Assembly (NCBI GenBank): GCA_038534195.1
Contig: JBCAXE010000001.1
Coordinates: 76,157 to 140,156 of the forward strand
From: JAJFFW01 sp038534195
Lineage (GTDB): Bacteria > Pseudomonadota > Alphaproteobacteria > Caulobacterales > Parvularculaceae
DNA: 64,000 bases
Reading direction: 5' to 3'
Numbering within the stretch: the stretch's first letter is position 1; every line of letters starts with the position of its first letter. Positions 17,186 through 26,169 of the stretch are shown here, piece after piece. The notes under the pieces were generated by a model that was not told where the DNA came from, ran no database searches, and saw only the letters and a program-made list of their open reading frames with translations. The translations under genes and the position numbers were made by a program.

Positions 17186-18289
17186 ATGCGCTTGCGTGAC
17201 CGCTTTATCGATTGGCGCAACAGCTGGCTTGCGACGCGCGAATTTCAGGAGTGGGCGGTTAGGTTTCCGCTCGCGCGGCCCATCGCGCGCGTGCGCGCCC
17301 GAGAGCTCTTCGATATCAACGCAGGCTTTGTTTATTCGCAAATCTTGCAAGCCTGCGTATCGCTCGACGTCTTTCGAATTGTGCATCGTTCGCGGCACAC
17401 GATCGCAAGTCTCGCCGGCGCCATAGGCCTTCCTGAACAGGGAACGGAACGTTTAGTGCGGGCGGCGGTTGCGCTCAAATATCTGGAGTTCGGCGACGAA
17501 GAACGCGTCGCGCTCGGGCCGTCCGGCGCGGCGCTGCTGGGCAATCCTTCGGTCATGCTGATGGTGCGTCACCATGCGGCTCTTTATGAGGATTTGCGTG
17601 ATCCCGTGAGCTTGTTGCGTGAACGGTCGACGGACACGCACCTCGCCGCATTTTGGCGTTACGGCGATGACGCCGGCCCCGAAAACAAAAAGAAAGCGCA
17701 CGCGTATTCGGCATTGATGTTGGAGACGCAGGAATTCATCGCGCGGGAAATTCTGCGCGCCTATTCCTTTAAGCGCCACAAGCATCTGATGGATTTAGGC
17801 GGCGGCGCCGGCGGCTTTGTTAGCGCTGCGAAAAAGCAATGGCCGTCTTTGGATATCACTGTATGCGATCTTGGGCCTGTGGCTGAGATCGCGAATCGTC
17901 GCTTCACGGAGCAAAATATTGAAGGCCGAGCGGTTGCGTGCGACTTCAAGAACGACCCATTGCCGCCGGGCGCAGACGTTATTTCACTGGTGCGAGTGTT
18001 ACACGATCACGACGATGACGTCGCGAAAAAGCTCCTCGCGAAAATATATGATGCTTTGCCGGCGGGCGGCTCGATTTTAATCGCGGAGCCAATGGCCGGA
18101 ACGCGCGGCGCTGAGCCGATCGGAGACGCCTATTTCGGTTTCTATTTATGGGCGATGGGCAGCGGACGTCCGCGCACGCTCTCCGAGATTCGTCAGATGC
18201 TCAAGGATGCCGGTTTTGCACCTGCGAAGACACACAGAACATCCATGCCTCTGTTTACGCGGGCGCTCTCCGCGACGAAGGCGAAATAG
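17186..18289 (+). CDS. crtF: Hydroxyneurosporene O-methyltransferase (CrtF)
   Basis: 367-residue SAM-dependent methyltransferase with an N-terminal winged-helix dimerisation domain and the SAM motif LMDLGGGAGGF near residue 200. It methylates the tertiary hydroxyl made by CrtC, giving methoxy carotenoids of the spheroidene/spirilloxanthin series. ATG at 17186 follows a GGAATAGGG region. It ends 1 base before the bchC operator pair, so the crtEF transcript can read into bchC, a classic superoperon arrangement. Confidence 0.92.
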   Translation: MRLRDRFIDWRNSWLATREFQEWAVRFPLARPIARVRARELFDINAGFVYSQILQACVSLDVFRIVHRSRHTIASLAGAIGLPEQGTERLVRAAVALKYLEFGDEERVALGPSGAALLGNPSVMLMVRHHAALYEDLRDPVSLLRERSTDTHLAAFWRYGDDAGPENKKKAHAYSALMLETQEFIAREILRAYSFKRHKHLMDLGGGAGGFVSAAKKQWPSLDITVCDLGPVAEIANRRFTEQNIEGRAVACDFKNDPLPPGADVISLVRVLHDHDDDVAKKLLAKIYDALPAGGSILIAEPMAGTRGAEPIGDAYFGFYLWAMGSGRPRTLSEIRQMLKDAGFAPAKTHRTSMPLFTRALSATKAK

Positions 18290-18290
18290 T

Positions 18291-18308
18291 CGTCAATATA
18301 AATTGACA
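18291..18308. promoter_or_regulatory. PpsR/CrtJ operator, site 1, bchC
   Basis: CGTCAATATAAATTGACA matches TGT-N12-ACA except the first base and is a near-perfect palindrome. It contains the bchC -35. Confidence 0.8.
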
Positions 18309-18330
18309 GTATAAAATGTCTAACTACAAT
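18303..18330 (+). promoter_or_regulatory. bchC promoter
   Basis: TTGACA (18303-18308), a 16-base spacer and TACAAT (18325-18330), embedded in the two operators. The predicted transcription start falls at 18337-18338, on the likely bchC start codon. Confidence 0.7.
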
Positions 18331-18334
18331 GACA
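18317..18334. promoter_or_regulatory. PpsR/CrtJ operator, site 2, bchC
   Basis: TGTCTAACTACAATGACA is a perfect TGT-N12-ACA, 8 bases after site 1. It covers the -10 element, giving a strong repression design. Confidence 0.85.
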
Positions 18335-18337
18335 TGC

Positions 18338-19363
18338 ATGGAACTCCCCTTGGCATCCCCTCCCGGGTGCGGCGACGGCGCCCCTTTAACCGCGGAGGAA
18401 ACGTCGGCGGACGCAATCGCGCTTGAATCGCGCTCGGTTGTGTTCACTGGGAACGCTCGCGCAGATTTGCGGCGGCTCGAACTCAAACGCCCTGAGCGCG
18501 GCGATATTATCATCGATGTGAGGTGGAGCGGAGTTAGTACCGGTACGGAGAAACTTCTTTGGTCTGGCGACATGCCGCCGTTCCCCGGCATGGGTTATCC
18601 ACTGGTCCCGGGTTATGAAGCCGTCGGGAAAGTCGTCTGGGCGGACGACCATCCGGATCTGGTCGGGCGATGGGTGTTTGCGCCAGGCGCTCACTGTTAT
18701 GAAGAGGCGTACGGAATATTCGGCGCGTCTTCTTCCAGAATCATCATCGCAGCAGACCGCGTTACCCCAATTGAATTTGAAGACCCGCAGAACGGCGTTC
18801 TGCTGGCGTTGGCGGCCACAGCGTATCACGCGATCGCTGGCGGTCGCCCGCCGCAACTAATTGTCGGTCATGGCGTTCTCGGCCGGTTACTCGCCAGACT
18901 AACGATCGCCCTCGGCGCACCCCCGCCCGTGGTCTGGGAAATAGATCCTGAGCGGGCGGACGGCGAGGGTTACGCCGTCATCGATCCGGCTTGCGATGGG
19001 CGCACAGACTATCGCGTAATCTTCGACGTGAGCGGCGACGCCGGGCTCCTCGATACGCTTGTCGCGCACGCGGCACGCCGGGGCGAGATCGTCCTCGCGG
19101 GTTTCTACGCTGAACGGCTTTCATTCGATTTCGCACCAGCCTTCATCAAAGAGGCGCGCTTGCGCATCGCCGCCGAATGGAAGCCGGAGGATCTCGCCAG
19201 TGTTTTGAAGCTTATCGACGGCGACTGCTTGTCGCTCGCAGATTTGATCACCCATACCTGTGAGGCGGAAAACGCGACAGACGCCTACAGGACCGCCTTT
19301 ACGGACTCGTCCTGTCTCAAAATGATTCTTGATTGGAGGTCGACGCATGACCGTTCTGTTTGA
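18338..19363 (+). CDS. bchC: Bacteriochlorophyllide a dehydrogenase
   Basis: 341 residues from ATG at 18338; ATG at 18329 is also in frame but lies in the operator and before the predicted RNA start. BchC oxidises the 3-hydroxyethyl group to 3-acetyl. The zinc-free medium-chain dehydrogenase fold shows WSGVSTGTEKLLWSG and FPGMGYPLVPGYEAVG, then a nucleotide-binding half with GHGVLGRLLA. The conserved part starts about 25 residues in, so the N-terminus is longer than usual, and no ribosome site precedes either ATG. The last 17 bases overlap bchX. Confidence 0.92.
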   Translation: MELPLASPPGCGDGAPLTAEETSADAIALESRSVVFTGNARADLRRLELKRPERGDIIIDVRWSGVSTGTEKLLWSGDMPPFPGMGYPLVPGYEAVGKVVWADDHPDLVGRWVFAPGAHCYEEAYGIFGASSSRIIIAADRVTPIEFEDPQNGVLLALAATAYHAIAGGRPPQLIVGHGVLGRLLARLTIALGAPPPVVWEIDPERADGEGYAVIDPACDGRTDYRVIFDVSGDAGLLDTLVAHAARRGEIVLAGFYAERLSFDFAPAFIKEARLRIAAEWKPEDLASVLKLIDGDCLSLADLITHTCEAENATDAYRTAFTDSSCLKMILDWRSTHDRSV

Positions 19364-20375
19364 AAATGATCGCGGCGACGACGCGGCGGAATTTGATTCG
19401 TCAGCAGATGACGCATTGCGCGAAGAGGCTGCGATTGAGCCGGATCCTGTATCTACAGAGCCGGTGACAAAAGAAACGCAGATCATCGCCATCTATGGCA
19501 AGGGCGGTATCGGCAAGAGCTTTACGCTCGCGAACTTGAGCTACATGATGGCGCAACAAGGCAAGAAAGTATTGCTGATCGGTTGCGACCCGAAGAGTGA
19601 CACCACGTCGTTGCTGTTCGGTGGACGCGCGTGCCCAACCATTATTGAAACTTCAACAAAGAAGAAGCTTGCTGGCGAGGAAGTCGCGATCGGTGACGTT
19701 TGCTTCAAGCGTGACGGCGTCTTCGCTATGGAGTTGGGCGGACCTGAAGTCGGTCGCGGTTGCGGCGGGCGCGGCATCATCCATGGCTTTGAGTTGTTAG
19801 AAAAACTCGGGTTCCATGATTGGGATTTCGACTATGTCTTGCTCGACTTCTTGGGCGACGTGGTTTGCGGCGGTTTCGGGCTGCCGATTGCGCGTGACAT
19901 GTGCCAGAAAGTCATTGTCGTTGGTTCCAATGATTTACAATCCTTATACGTTGCAAATAACGTTTGTTCAGCTGTTGAATATTTCAGAAAGCTTGGCGGC
20001 AATGTGGGCGTCGCCGGGATGGTCATCAACAAGGATGACGGGACGGGTGAGGCGCATAAGTTCGCCGAATCGGTCGGCATTCCATTGCTGGCGGCGATCC
20101 CTGCAGACGAAGATATCCGCCGGAAAAGCGCTAACTACCAAATTGTCGGCAAACCCGGCGAGCGCTGGGGCCCGATGTTCGAAGAACTCGCCCGCAATGT
20201 CGCGACAGCGCCGCCGGTGCACCCCGCGCCGCTCGTTCATGACGATTTATTAGGCCTCTTCTCCGCCGAAGAGACCGGCGCCGACTTTACGCTCAAACCC
20301 GCAACACCCGCGGACATGTGCGGAAAGGACACTGTGGCGAAACCTTCTCTGGAGGTCGTTTACGAAGAGATATGA
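19347..20375 (+). CDS. bchX: Chlorophyllide reductase iron protein BchX
   Basis: 342 residues from ATG at 19347, with GGAGGT 6 bases upstream. NifH-like ATPase: P-loop YGKGGIGKSFTLANL near residue 51, and cluster cysteines in GRGCGGRG and LGDVVCGGF that bridge one 4Fe-4S between two subunits. It feeds electrons to BchYZ, which reduces ring B of chlorophyllide a. The N-terminal 45 acidic residues are a typical BchX extension. It overlaps bchC upstream and shares ATGA with bchY downstream. Confidence 0.96.
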   Translation: MTVLFENDRGDDAAEFDSSADDALREEAAIEPDPVSTEPVTKETQIIAIYGKGGIGKSFTLANLSYMMAQQGKKVLLIGCDPKSDTTSLLFGGRACPTIIETSTKKKLAGEEVAIGDVCFKRDGVFAMELGGPEVGRGCGGRGIIHGFELLEKLGFHDWDFDYVLLDFLGDVVCGGFGLPIARDMCQKVIVVGSNDLQSLYVANNVCSAVEYFRKLGGNVGVAGMVINKDDGTGEAHKFAESVGIPLLAAIPADEDIRRKSANYQIVGKPGERWGPMFEELARNVATAPPVHPAPLVHDDLLGLFSAEETGADFTLKPATPADMCGKDTVAKPSLEVVYEEI

Positions 20376-21976
20376 ATGACCGGAAGAACATAACGGAACG
20401 TGATTCGTTCGACCATGAAGTCGTCTACGATGAAGCCGGCGACACCGCTGTCACGGTCGGTGCGCCCGACGTCGCGCCGCAGGCTGATGGTGAGAGCGGC
20501 GGATGCCATGGCGGCGCAGGCAAGATGCGACAGGCGGCGGAAGCTGCCGGTAAGTCGGAAGTCCTCGCGCAGTACGCGAAAGACTATCCTCAGGGTCCGC
20601 ACGATCAACCGCAAAGCATGTGTCCGGCCTTCGGATCATTACGGGTCGGCCTGCGGATGCGGCGTACTGCGACGATTCTCTCCGGCTCTGCGTGTTGCGT
20701 TTACGGATTAACGTTCACATCCCATTTTTACGGCGCGAAGCGCAGCGTCGGCTATGTGCCGTTTAACTCCGAAACGCTTGTCACGGGAAAGCTCTTTGAG
20801 GACATAAAAGAAGCTGTCGAGGCGACCGCCGATCCGGAAAAGTACGACGCCATCGTTGTCACAAACCTTTGTGTCCCGACAGCGTCCGGCGTGCCTTTGC
20901 GGTTACTGCCGAAGCAGATCAACGGCGTGCGCATCATTGGTATTGACGTGCCGGGCTTTGGCGTTCCAACGCATGCCGAGGCGAAAGATATTCTCGCCGG
21001 GGCCATGCTAAATTATGCGCGCGAGGAAGCTGAGGACGGCGCGGTTCAGCGACCTGATAGCCACGCGAGTGAATTGCCGACCGTAACGCTTCTTGGTGAG
21101 ATGTTTCCGGCCGATCCGATCGGTGTCGGTCGGCTTCTGGAACCGATGGGATTAGCCGTCGGCGCCGTCGCGCCTACGCGCGAGTGGCGCGAATTGTACG
21201 CCGCGCTCGATTGCGCAGCCGTCGCAGCCATTCATCCGTTTTATACGGCGTCGATCCGTGAATTTAAGGCTGCGGGCCGTACGATCATTGGGTCGGCCCC
21301 GGTTGGGCTAGACGGAACCGCGGCTTGGCTGGAGCGGATTGGCGAGGCGTGCGGCGTTGCGGCCTCGAAAGTAAGCGCGGCGAAGAACGCGGCCTTGCCA
21401 GCAATAGCGGGCGCGCTTAAAGCGGCGCCGGTAAAAGGGCGGATTACGTTATCAGGGTACGAAGGATCCGAATTGATCGTTGCGCGCCTCTTGAAAGAAA
21501 GCGGCGCCGATGTGCGTTATGTTGGGACAGCGTGTCCTCGCTCACCCTGGTCTGAGGACGACTGCCAATGGCTGGAAGCGAAAGGCGTTCACGTTCAATA
21601 CCGGGCGTCGCTGGAGCAAGACATCGCAGCCATGGAAGAATTCGCTCCTGATCTCGCCATTGGTACGACGCCCGTTGTGCAAAAAGCGAAGGAAACAGCG
21701 ACGCCTGCTTTGTATTTCACAAATCTGATCTCGGCCCGGCCGCTGATGGGCCCCGCCGGCGCAGGGTCGATGACGCAGGTGGTGAACGCCGCGATCGCCA
21801 GCAAAGCGCGATTTGAGGAAATGCGCACCTTCTTTGAGGGGGTCGGCGAGGGCGATACCGCGGGCGTATGGGAAGACACGCCGACGGTAAATGAACAATT
21901 CCGTCAAAAACAGGAACGCAAACTCGCCCTTAAGGCCAAACGCGACGCGAATCTGGAGGCGCCCGTCGGATGCTGA
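20372..21976 (+). CDS. bchY: Chlorophyllide reductase subunit BchY
   Basis: 534 residues from ATG at 20372 (ATGA overlap with bchX). NifD-like catalytic subunit of chlorophyllide a reductase. Cysteines in PQSMCPAFG, SGSACCVYG and NLCVPTASG are candidate cluster ligands. It acts with BchZ as a heterotetramer in ring B reduction, the step that turns a chlorin into a bacteriochlorin. It overlaps bchZ by 7 bases. Length and motifs are typical. Confidence 0.95.
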   Translation: MNDRKNITERDSFDHEVVYDEAGDTAVTVGAPDVAPQADGESGGCHGGAGKMRQAAEAAGKSEVLAQYAKDYPQGPHDQPQSMCPAFGSLRVGLRMRRTATILSGSACCVYGLTFTSHFYGAKRSVGYVPFNSETLVTGKLFEDIKEAVEATADPEKYDAIVVTNLCVPTASGVPLRLLPKQINGVRIIGIDVPGFGVPTHAEAKDILAGAMLNYAREEAEDGAVQRPDSHASELPTVTLLGEMFPADPIGVGRLLEPMGLAVGAVAPTREWRELYAALDCAAVAAIHPFYTASIREFKAAGRTIIGSAPVGLDGTAAWLERIGEACGVAASKVSAAKNAALPAIAGALKAAPVKGRITLSGYEGSELIVARLLKESGADVRYVGTACPRSPWSEDDCQWLEAKGVHVQYRASLEQDIAAMEEFAPDLAIGTTPVVQKAKETATPALYFTNLISARPLMGPAGAGSMTQVVNAAIASKARFEEMRTFFEGVGEGDTAGVWEDTPTVNEQFRQKQERKLALKAKRDANLEAPVGC

Positions 21977-23427
21977 TCCAGGATCATGATAGGGCAGGCG
22001 GCTATTGGGGCTCCGTATACGTCTTTACGGCCATCAAGGGACTCCAGGTGATCATTGACGGTCCGGTCGGGTGTGAAAACCTTCCCGTAACGTCAGTACT
22101 TCATTATACGGACGCGCTGCCGCCGCACGAATTGCCCATCGTTGTCACCGGCTTAGCTGAAGAAGAGCTCGGTCAGCACGGGACCGAAGCGGCGATGAAA
22201 CGCGCGCGCGAAGTCCTCGACCCCGCCTTGCCGGCGGTTGTCGTCACGGGGTCCATCGCCGAGATGATCGGCGGCGGCGTGACGCCGGAAGGGTCAAACA
22301 TTCATCGCTTCTTGCCCCGCACGATCGATGAGGATCAATGGCAAAGTGCTGATCGCGCCATGCTCTGGTTGTGGACGGAGTACGGGCAAACGAAAGGCCG
22401 CGATCCGAAACCGCGCAAACGGAAGGAAGGCGAGAAGCCCCGCGTCAACATCATCGGTCCCACATACGGCATGTTCAATACGCCGTCTGACTTGGCCGAG
22501 ATCCGGCGGCTCGTCGAAGGCGTCGGCGCCGAGGTCAATATGGTCTTTCCGCTCGGCGCGCATATTGCGGATGTGCGCAACCTCATCGACGCCGACGTAA
22601 ATGTCTGCATGTACCGCGAATTCGGGCGCAGCTTATGTGAGGCTCTGGGCAAGCCCTACCTTCAAGCGCCCGTCGGGCTTCACTCCACAACGAAATTTTT
22701 GAGAAAACTCGGCGACTTGACCGGTCTCGATCCGGAACCCTTCATTGAGCGCGAAAAGCATACGACGATTAAACCCCTTTGGGATCTTTGGCGTTCGGTT
22801 ACGCAGGATTTCTTTGGGACTGCGAATTTCGGAATCGTAGCGAACGAAACTTATGCGCGCGGGGTACGGAATTTTCTCGAAAATGAACTTGGATTACCGT
22901 GCGCCTTTTCGTTCGCCCGTACAGCGGGACGCAAGACTGACAATGATGCGGTCAAGGCGGCGATGAGCGACGGCGCACCGTTTGTCGTTTTCGGCAGTTT
23001 CAATGAGCGAATGTATCTTCAGGAAACAGGCGCGCGGTCCGTTTACATCCCGGCCTCATTTCCCGGCGCTGTGATACGCCGCCATACAGGCACCCCGTTC
23101 ATGGGATACGCTGGGGCCTCATACATCGTCCAGGAATATTGCAACGGCCTTTTCGACGCCTTGTTCCACATTTTGCCCTTATCGACGGAAATGGATCAGG
23201 TGGAGGCGACGCCTTCCAAAATCGCCGCTCAATTGAGTTGGGATGACGAGGCGAGCCGCCGGCTCGATCGATATGTGGAATCCTATCCCGTGCTGACCCG
23301 CATCTCGGCGGCGAAACGGCTGCGTGATTTCACCGAAGAAGAGGCGAGGCGGATGAACGAGGATCGTGTGTCCGAAATCCGCGTCGTCCAAAGCTATCGA
23401 GCGCTTAAAGGAAAAGCGGCTGCATAA
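21970..23427 (+). CDS. bchZ: Chlorophyllide reductase subunit BchZ
   Basis: 485 residues, the NifK-like partner of BchY. The N-terminus (residues 1-20) leads into GPVGCENLPVTSVLHYTDALPPHE, the conserved Cys region for cluster binding. The C-terminal proto-chlorophyllide-reductase-like domain (ETYARGVRNF, SAAKRLRDFTEEEARR) is present. It starts inside the end of bchY. The pufQ gene follows after 24 bases, so bchCXYZ and puf are likely one transcript; a separate puf promoter inside bchZ is possible but I could not identify it. Confidence 0.95.
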   Translation: MLIQDHDRAGGYWGSVYVFTAIKGLQVIIDGPVGCENLPVTSVLHYTDALPPHELPIVVTGLAEEELGQHGTEAAMKRAREVLDPALPAVVVTGSIAEMIGGGVTPEGSNIHRFLPRTIDEDQWQSADRAMLWLWTEYGQTKGRDPKPRKRKEGEKPRVNIIGPTYGMFNTPSDLAEIRRLVEGVGAEVNMVFPLGAHIADVRNLIDADVNVCMYREFGRSLCEALGKPYLQAPVGLHSTTKFLRKLGDLTGLDPEPFIEREKHTTIKPLWDLWRSVTQDFFGTANFGIVANETYARGVRNFLENELGLPCAFSFARTAGRKTDNDAVKAAMSDGAPFVVFGSFNERMYLQETGARSVYIPASFPGAVIRRHTGTPFMGYAGASYIVQEYCNGLFDALFHILPLSTEMDQVEATPSKIAAQLSWDDEASRRLDRYVESYPVLTRISAAKRLRDFTEEEARRMNEDRVSEIRVVQSYRALKGKAAA

Positions 23428-23451
23428 GAAATCCAATGAGGAGGCGAAATT

Positions 23452-23682
23452 ATGGTTGAAGCGACAATGGTGAAGGGGCGAACGGCGCACGCCCAGGAAC
23501 GCACCGAATACAGAGCATATTTTCTGATCGCCTATCCCTTTTTCTTCCTGATTTCGATTTTCGGGCGGTTGTTTAGGTTTGTGGCGCCGGCGCGCTCACG
23601 CATGCGCGCCAAAGGGTCGGTTTTTGAGGAGGCTGCGGAAATCGCCCATAGCGTTATCCCGTGGGTTTTTTCGGGACGATGA
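23452..23682 (+). CDS. pufQ: PufQ, cytochrome-subunit-like photosynthetic assembly protein
   Basis: 76 residues with one transmembrane helix (about 24-44, FLIAYPFFFLISIFGRLFRF). The R-T-E-Y-R-A-Y-F motif and the C-terminal SVIPWVFSGR are typical of PufQ, a small protein needed for normal bacteriochlorophyll levels and complex formation. GAGGAGG lies 8 bases upstream of the ATG. A second ATG at 23467 is possible. It is the first gene of the puf block. Confidence 0.87.
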   Translation: MVEATMVKGRTAHAQERTEYRAYFLIAYPFFFLISIFGRLFRFVAPARSRMRAKGSVFEEAAEIAHSVIPWVFSGR

Positions 23683-23688
23683 AACAAG

Positions 23689-23704
23689 ACGGCCGCCGGG
23701 CCGT
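23689..23704 (+). other. Hairpin between pufQ and pufB
   Basis: ACGGCC-GCCG-GGCCGT, a 6-bp stem in the 108-base pufQ-pufB gap. No T-run follows directly, so it may be a processing or stability element and not a terminator. Confidence 0.4.
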
Positions 23705-23790
23705 TCGTTCTTTTGGCGGCGCGCCGTCAAGAGCCCGAGGTCGCGGGGTTAACGGCGGCGAGGACCATTGGTCAAAGAAAGGAGGCAGAA

Positions 23791-23949
23791 ATGTCTAATA
23801 CTGATGGCGGCGGCGGATCTCCGTCGGGGATGACCCCGGAAGAGGCGCAGTCCGTCCATAAGTACATAGTCATGATCGCCGGTATTTATACCGGCATCGC
23901 GGTATTGGCGCATCTTCTGATGTGGATATATCGCCCGTGGTTTATGTAA
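23791..23949 (+). CDS. pufB: Light-harvesting 1 beta polypeptide
   Basis: 52 residues from ATG at 23791 with AAAGGAGG upstream. After a short Gly/Ser-rich N-terminus comes a single transmembrane helix (about 25-46) with the bacteriochlorophyll-ligand His in VLAHLLMWIYRPW; the terminal WIYRPWF is the LH1 beta signature. It pairs with PufA in the ring around the reaction centre. Its strong ribosome site fits high expression. Confidence 0.95.
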   Translation: MSNTDGGGGSPSGMTPEEAQSVHKYIVMIAGIYTGIAVLAHLLMWIYRPWFM

Positions 23950-24008
23950 GATCAGTATAGGAATGAAAATTCCAATACAAATAAGTCAAAATTGATTGGA
24001 GAAGAACC

Positions 24009-24191
24009 ATGTGGAGAGTTTGGTTAATGTTCGATGTTCGCCGTGCGATCATCGGGCTGCATGTGTTTCTCGCTGTCTTGGCATTTACGATTCATTTCAT
24101 TTTGCTCAGCACCGAGAGATACAATTGGCTAAACGGCACCAGCTGGACAAGTTCTGCGGTTGAAACAGAATCGATTTCCAGGCTGACTTAG
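24009..24191 (+). CDS. pufA: Light-harvesting 1 alpha polypeptide
   Basis: 60 residues beginning MWRVWLMFDVRRAIIGLHVF, the classic alpha N-terminus. One transmembrane helix has the ligand His in AFTIHFILLSTERYNWL. The C-terminal tail is short and polar. It lies 59 bases after pufB with GGAGAA upstream of the start. The 13-bp hairpin directly downstream would protect the pufBA part of the transcript. Confidence 0.96.
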   Translation: MWRVWLMFDVRRAIIGLHVFLAVLAFTIHFILLSTERYNWLNGTSWTSSAVETESISRLT

Positions 24192-24197
24192 CTAAGT

Positions 24198-24228
24198 TGG
24201 GATCGGCGAATTCTGTTCGCCGATCCCA
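24198..24228 (+). other. pufA-pufL intercistronic hairpin
   Basis: The perfect 13-bp inverted repeat TGGGATCGGCGAA / TTCGCCGATCCCA with loop TTCTG starts 6 bases after the pufA stop and has no T-run. In Rhodobacter such hairpins stabilise the pufBA message and partly attenuate transcription, which sets LH1 above reaction-centre levels; the same role is inferred here. Confidence 0.85.
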
Positions 24229-24306
24229 CACTAAAGACCGCCGGAGGACCGGCGCTTACGGAAAACGCAGACAAACAGGTCATGCGAGTCGATAAGGAAT
24301 AGAAAA

Positions 24307-25161
24307 ATGGCGTTATTGAGTTTTGAGCGAAAATACCGCGTTCGGGGCGGCACGCTAATCGGCGGTGACCTTTTTGATTTTTGGGTTGGCCCCTTTTATG
24401 TGGGCTTTTTTGGCGTAACCACAGCGTTCTTTGCGATTTTAGGGACGATGCTGATTTTTTGGGGTGCGGCTCTAGGCGACACCTGGAACCCGTGGCTTAT
24501 CGACATCAAGCCGCCGGACATCAGTTATGGTCTCGCGCTGGCGCCAATGGCTGAAGGCGGCCTCTGGCAAATAATTACGTTTTGCGCAATCGGCGCGTTC
24601 GGCTCGTGGGTCTTACGCGAAGTAGAAATCAGTCGAAAACTCGGCATGGGCTATCATGTGCCGATCGCATTCGCGGTCGCGGTGTTCGCTTATGTGACGC
24701 TCGTCGTTATTCGACCGATGCTTATGGGCGCCTGGGGGCACGGATTTCCCTACGGAATAATGAGCCATCTCGATTGGGTCTCGTATACGGGTTATCAGTA
24801 TGGGAATTTTCACTATAATCCCGCCCACATGATCGCCATCACCTTCTTCTTCACAACGACGCTGGCGCTTGCGATGCATGGCGGCGCTGTGCTTTCTGCG
24901 ACAAATCCGGGCCGCGGCGAGGAAGTCAAAGCGCCGGAACATGAGAACTCATTCTTCCGCGATTTCTTCGGATATTCGGTCGGCACGCTCGGTATTCATC
25001 GGGTTGGATTGTTTCTCGCGCTTTCTGCAGGGTTCTGGAGCGCCGTGTGTATCGTGATCAGCGGCCCGCTTTATGAGGGCTCTTGGATCGAGTGGTGGAA
25101 TGGTTGGAAGAACCTGCCGGTTTGGAACTGGAATTCAGGGAGCACGATAAACAATGGTTGA
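24307..25161 (+). CDS. pufL: Reaction centre L subunit
   Basis: 284 residues, five transmembrane helices. Conserved pigment and iron ligands lie in GIMSHLDWVSYTG, NFHYNPAHMIAI, LALAMHGGAV and IHRVGLFLAL. With PufM it binds the special pair, accessory pigments and quinones, and does light-driven charge separation in the inner membrane. AAGGAA lies 8 bases before the ATG. It overlaps pufM by 8 bases, giving equal synthesis of the two subunits. Confidence 0.98.
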   Translation: MALLSFERKYRVRGGTLIGGDLFDFWVGPFYVGFFGVTTAFFAILGTMLIFWGAALGDTWNPWLIDIKPPDISYGLALAPMAEGGLWQIITFCAIGAFGSWVLREVEISRKLGMGYHVPIAFAVAVFAYVTLVVIRPMLMGAWGHGFPYGIMSHLDWVSYTGYQYGNFHYNPAHMIAITFFFTTTLALAMHGGAVLSATNPGRGEEVKAPEHENSFFRDFFGYSVGTLGIHRVGLFLALSAGFWSAVCIVISGPLYEGSWIEWWNGWKNLPVWNWNSGSTINNG

Positions 25162-26077
25162 TTATCAGAACATTCTTACCCAGACGCAGGTGCGCGGCCA
25201 CTATGACCCTGGCGTTGAACAACCGAAAGAAGACTGGACCCGCGATCATCTAAGGCAATTCAGCTATTGGATGGGAAAGATCGGCGATGCGCAGATCGGT
25301 CCCGTCTATCTGGGATGGACAGGCGTCGCATCGCTCCTCTTCGGGTTTGCGGCGATCGAGATTATCGGGCTCAATATGTGGGCCAGTGTAAACTGGGATA
25401 TCGTACGGTTCGCCGGGCAATTGCCATGGCTCGCGCTTTATCCGCCGCCGCCGGAACAAGGCTTGAATTTCTTTCCACCCCTCAATCAAGGCGGGTGGTG
25501 GCTGCTTGCGGGATTATTCCTGACCGTCTCCATCATGTTGTGGTGGGTCCGGAGTTATCGGCGCGCACGCGCTAACGGCCTAGGCACACATGTGTGCTGG
25601 GCGTTTGCGGCCGCGATCTGGCTCTATCTTGTGCTCGGATTTATTCGACCGATCATGATGGGTTCATGGAGCGAAGCGGTGCCGTTCGGCATCTTCCCGC
25701 ATCTCGACTGGACGAATAACTTCTCACTCGTTTACGGCAATCTTTTCTATAATCCGTTCCACATGCTTTCTATCGTGTTCCTGTACGGATCAGCGCTCTT
25801 GTTCGCGATGCACGGCGCGACGATTTTGGCGGTCGGCCGCTATGGCGGCGAGCGGGAGATTGAGCAGATCTACGACCGCGGAACGGCGTCCGAGCGCGCC
25901 GGATTATTCTGGCGGTGGACGATGGGCTTCAACGCCTCGATGGAATCCATCCACCGCTGGGCATGGTGGTTCGCCATTCTTTGCCCCATCACCGGCGGAA
26001 TCGGCATCCTTCTTACCGGCACCGTTGTTGATAACTGGTATCTGTGGGGCATCGAGAACGGTTTCGCCAGAGGATAA
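25154..26077 (+). CDS. pufM: Reaction centre M subunit
   Basis: 307 residues, five transmembrane helices. Key segments are FGIFPHLDWTNNFS, NPFHMLSIVF, AMHGATILAV and SIHRWAWWFA, carrying the pigment and iron ligands. The chain ends soon after the last helix (GIENGFARG), the length typical of this subunit. No pufC follows: 57 bases downstream stands a strong terminator. The donor to the oxidised special pair must therefore be a separate cytochrome. Confidence 0.98.
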   Translation: MVDYQNILTQTQVRGHYDPGVEQPKEDWTRDHLRQFSYWMGKIGDAQIGPVYLGWTGVASLLFGFAAIEIIGLNMWASVNWDIVRFAGQLPWLALYPPPPEQGLNFFPPLNQGGWWLLAGLFLTVSIMLWWVRSYRRARANGLGTHVCWAFAAAIWLYLVLGFIRPIMMGSWSEAVPFGIFPHLDWTNNFSLVYGNLFYNPFHMLSIVFLYGSALLFAMHGATILAVGRYGGEREIEQIYDRGTASERAGLFWRWTMGFNASMESIHRWAWWFAILCPITGGIGILLTGTVVDNWYLWGIENGFARG

Positions 26078-26134
26078 AGCCCCCCCTGAGGCCCGGGCGC
26101 ACCGCACTATTGCGGCGCCGCCAAAACGCGCCTC

Positions 26135-26169
26135 AAAAACCGCGCCGAATTTTTTTGGCGCGGTTTTTT
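26135..26169. terminator. Strong hairpin terminator after pufM
   Basis: AAAAACCGCGCC (26135-26146) pairs with GGCGCGGTTTTT, followed by one further T, with a 10-base T-rich loop. It ends the puf message and separates it from bciA. Confidence 0.9.
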
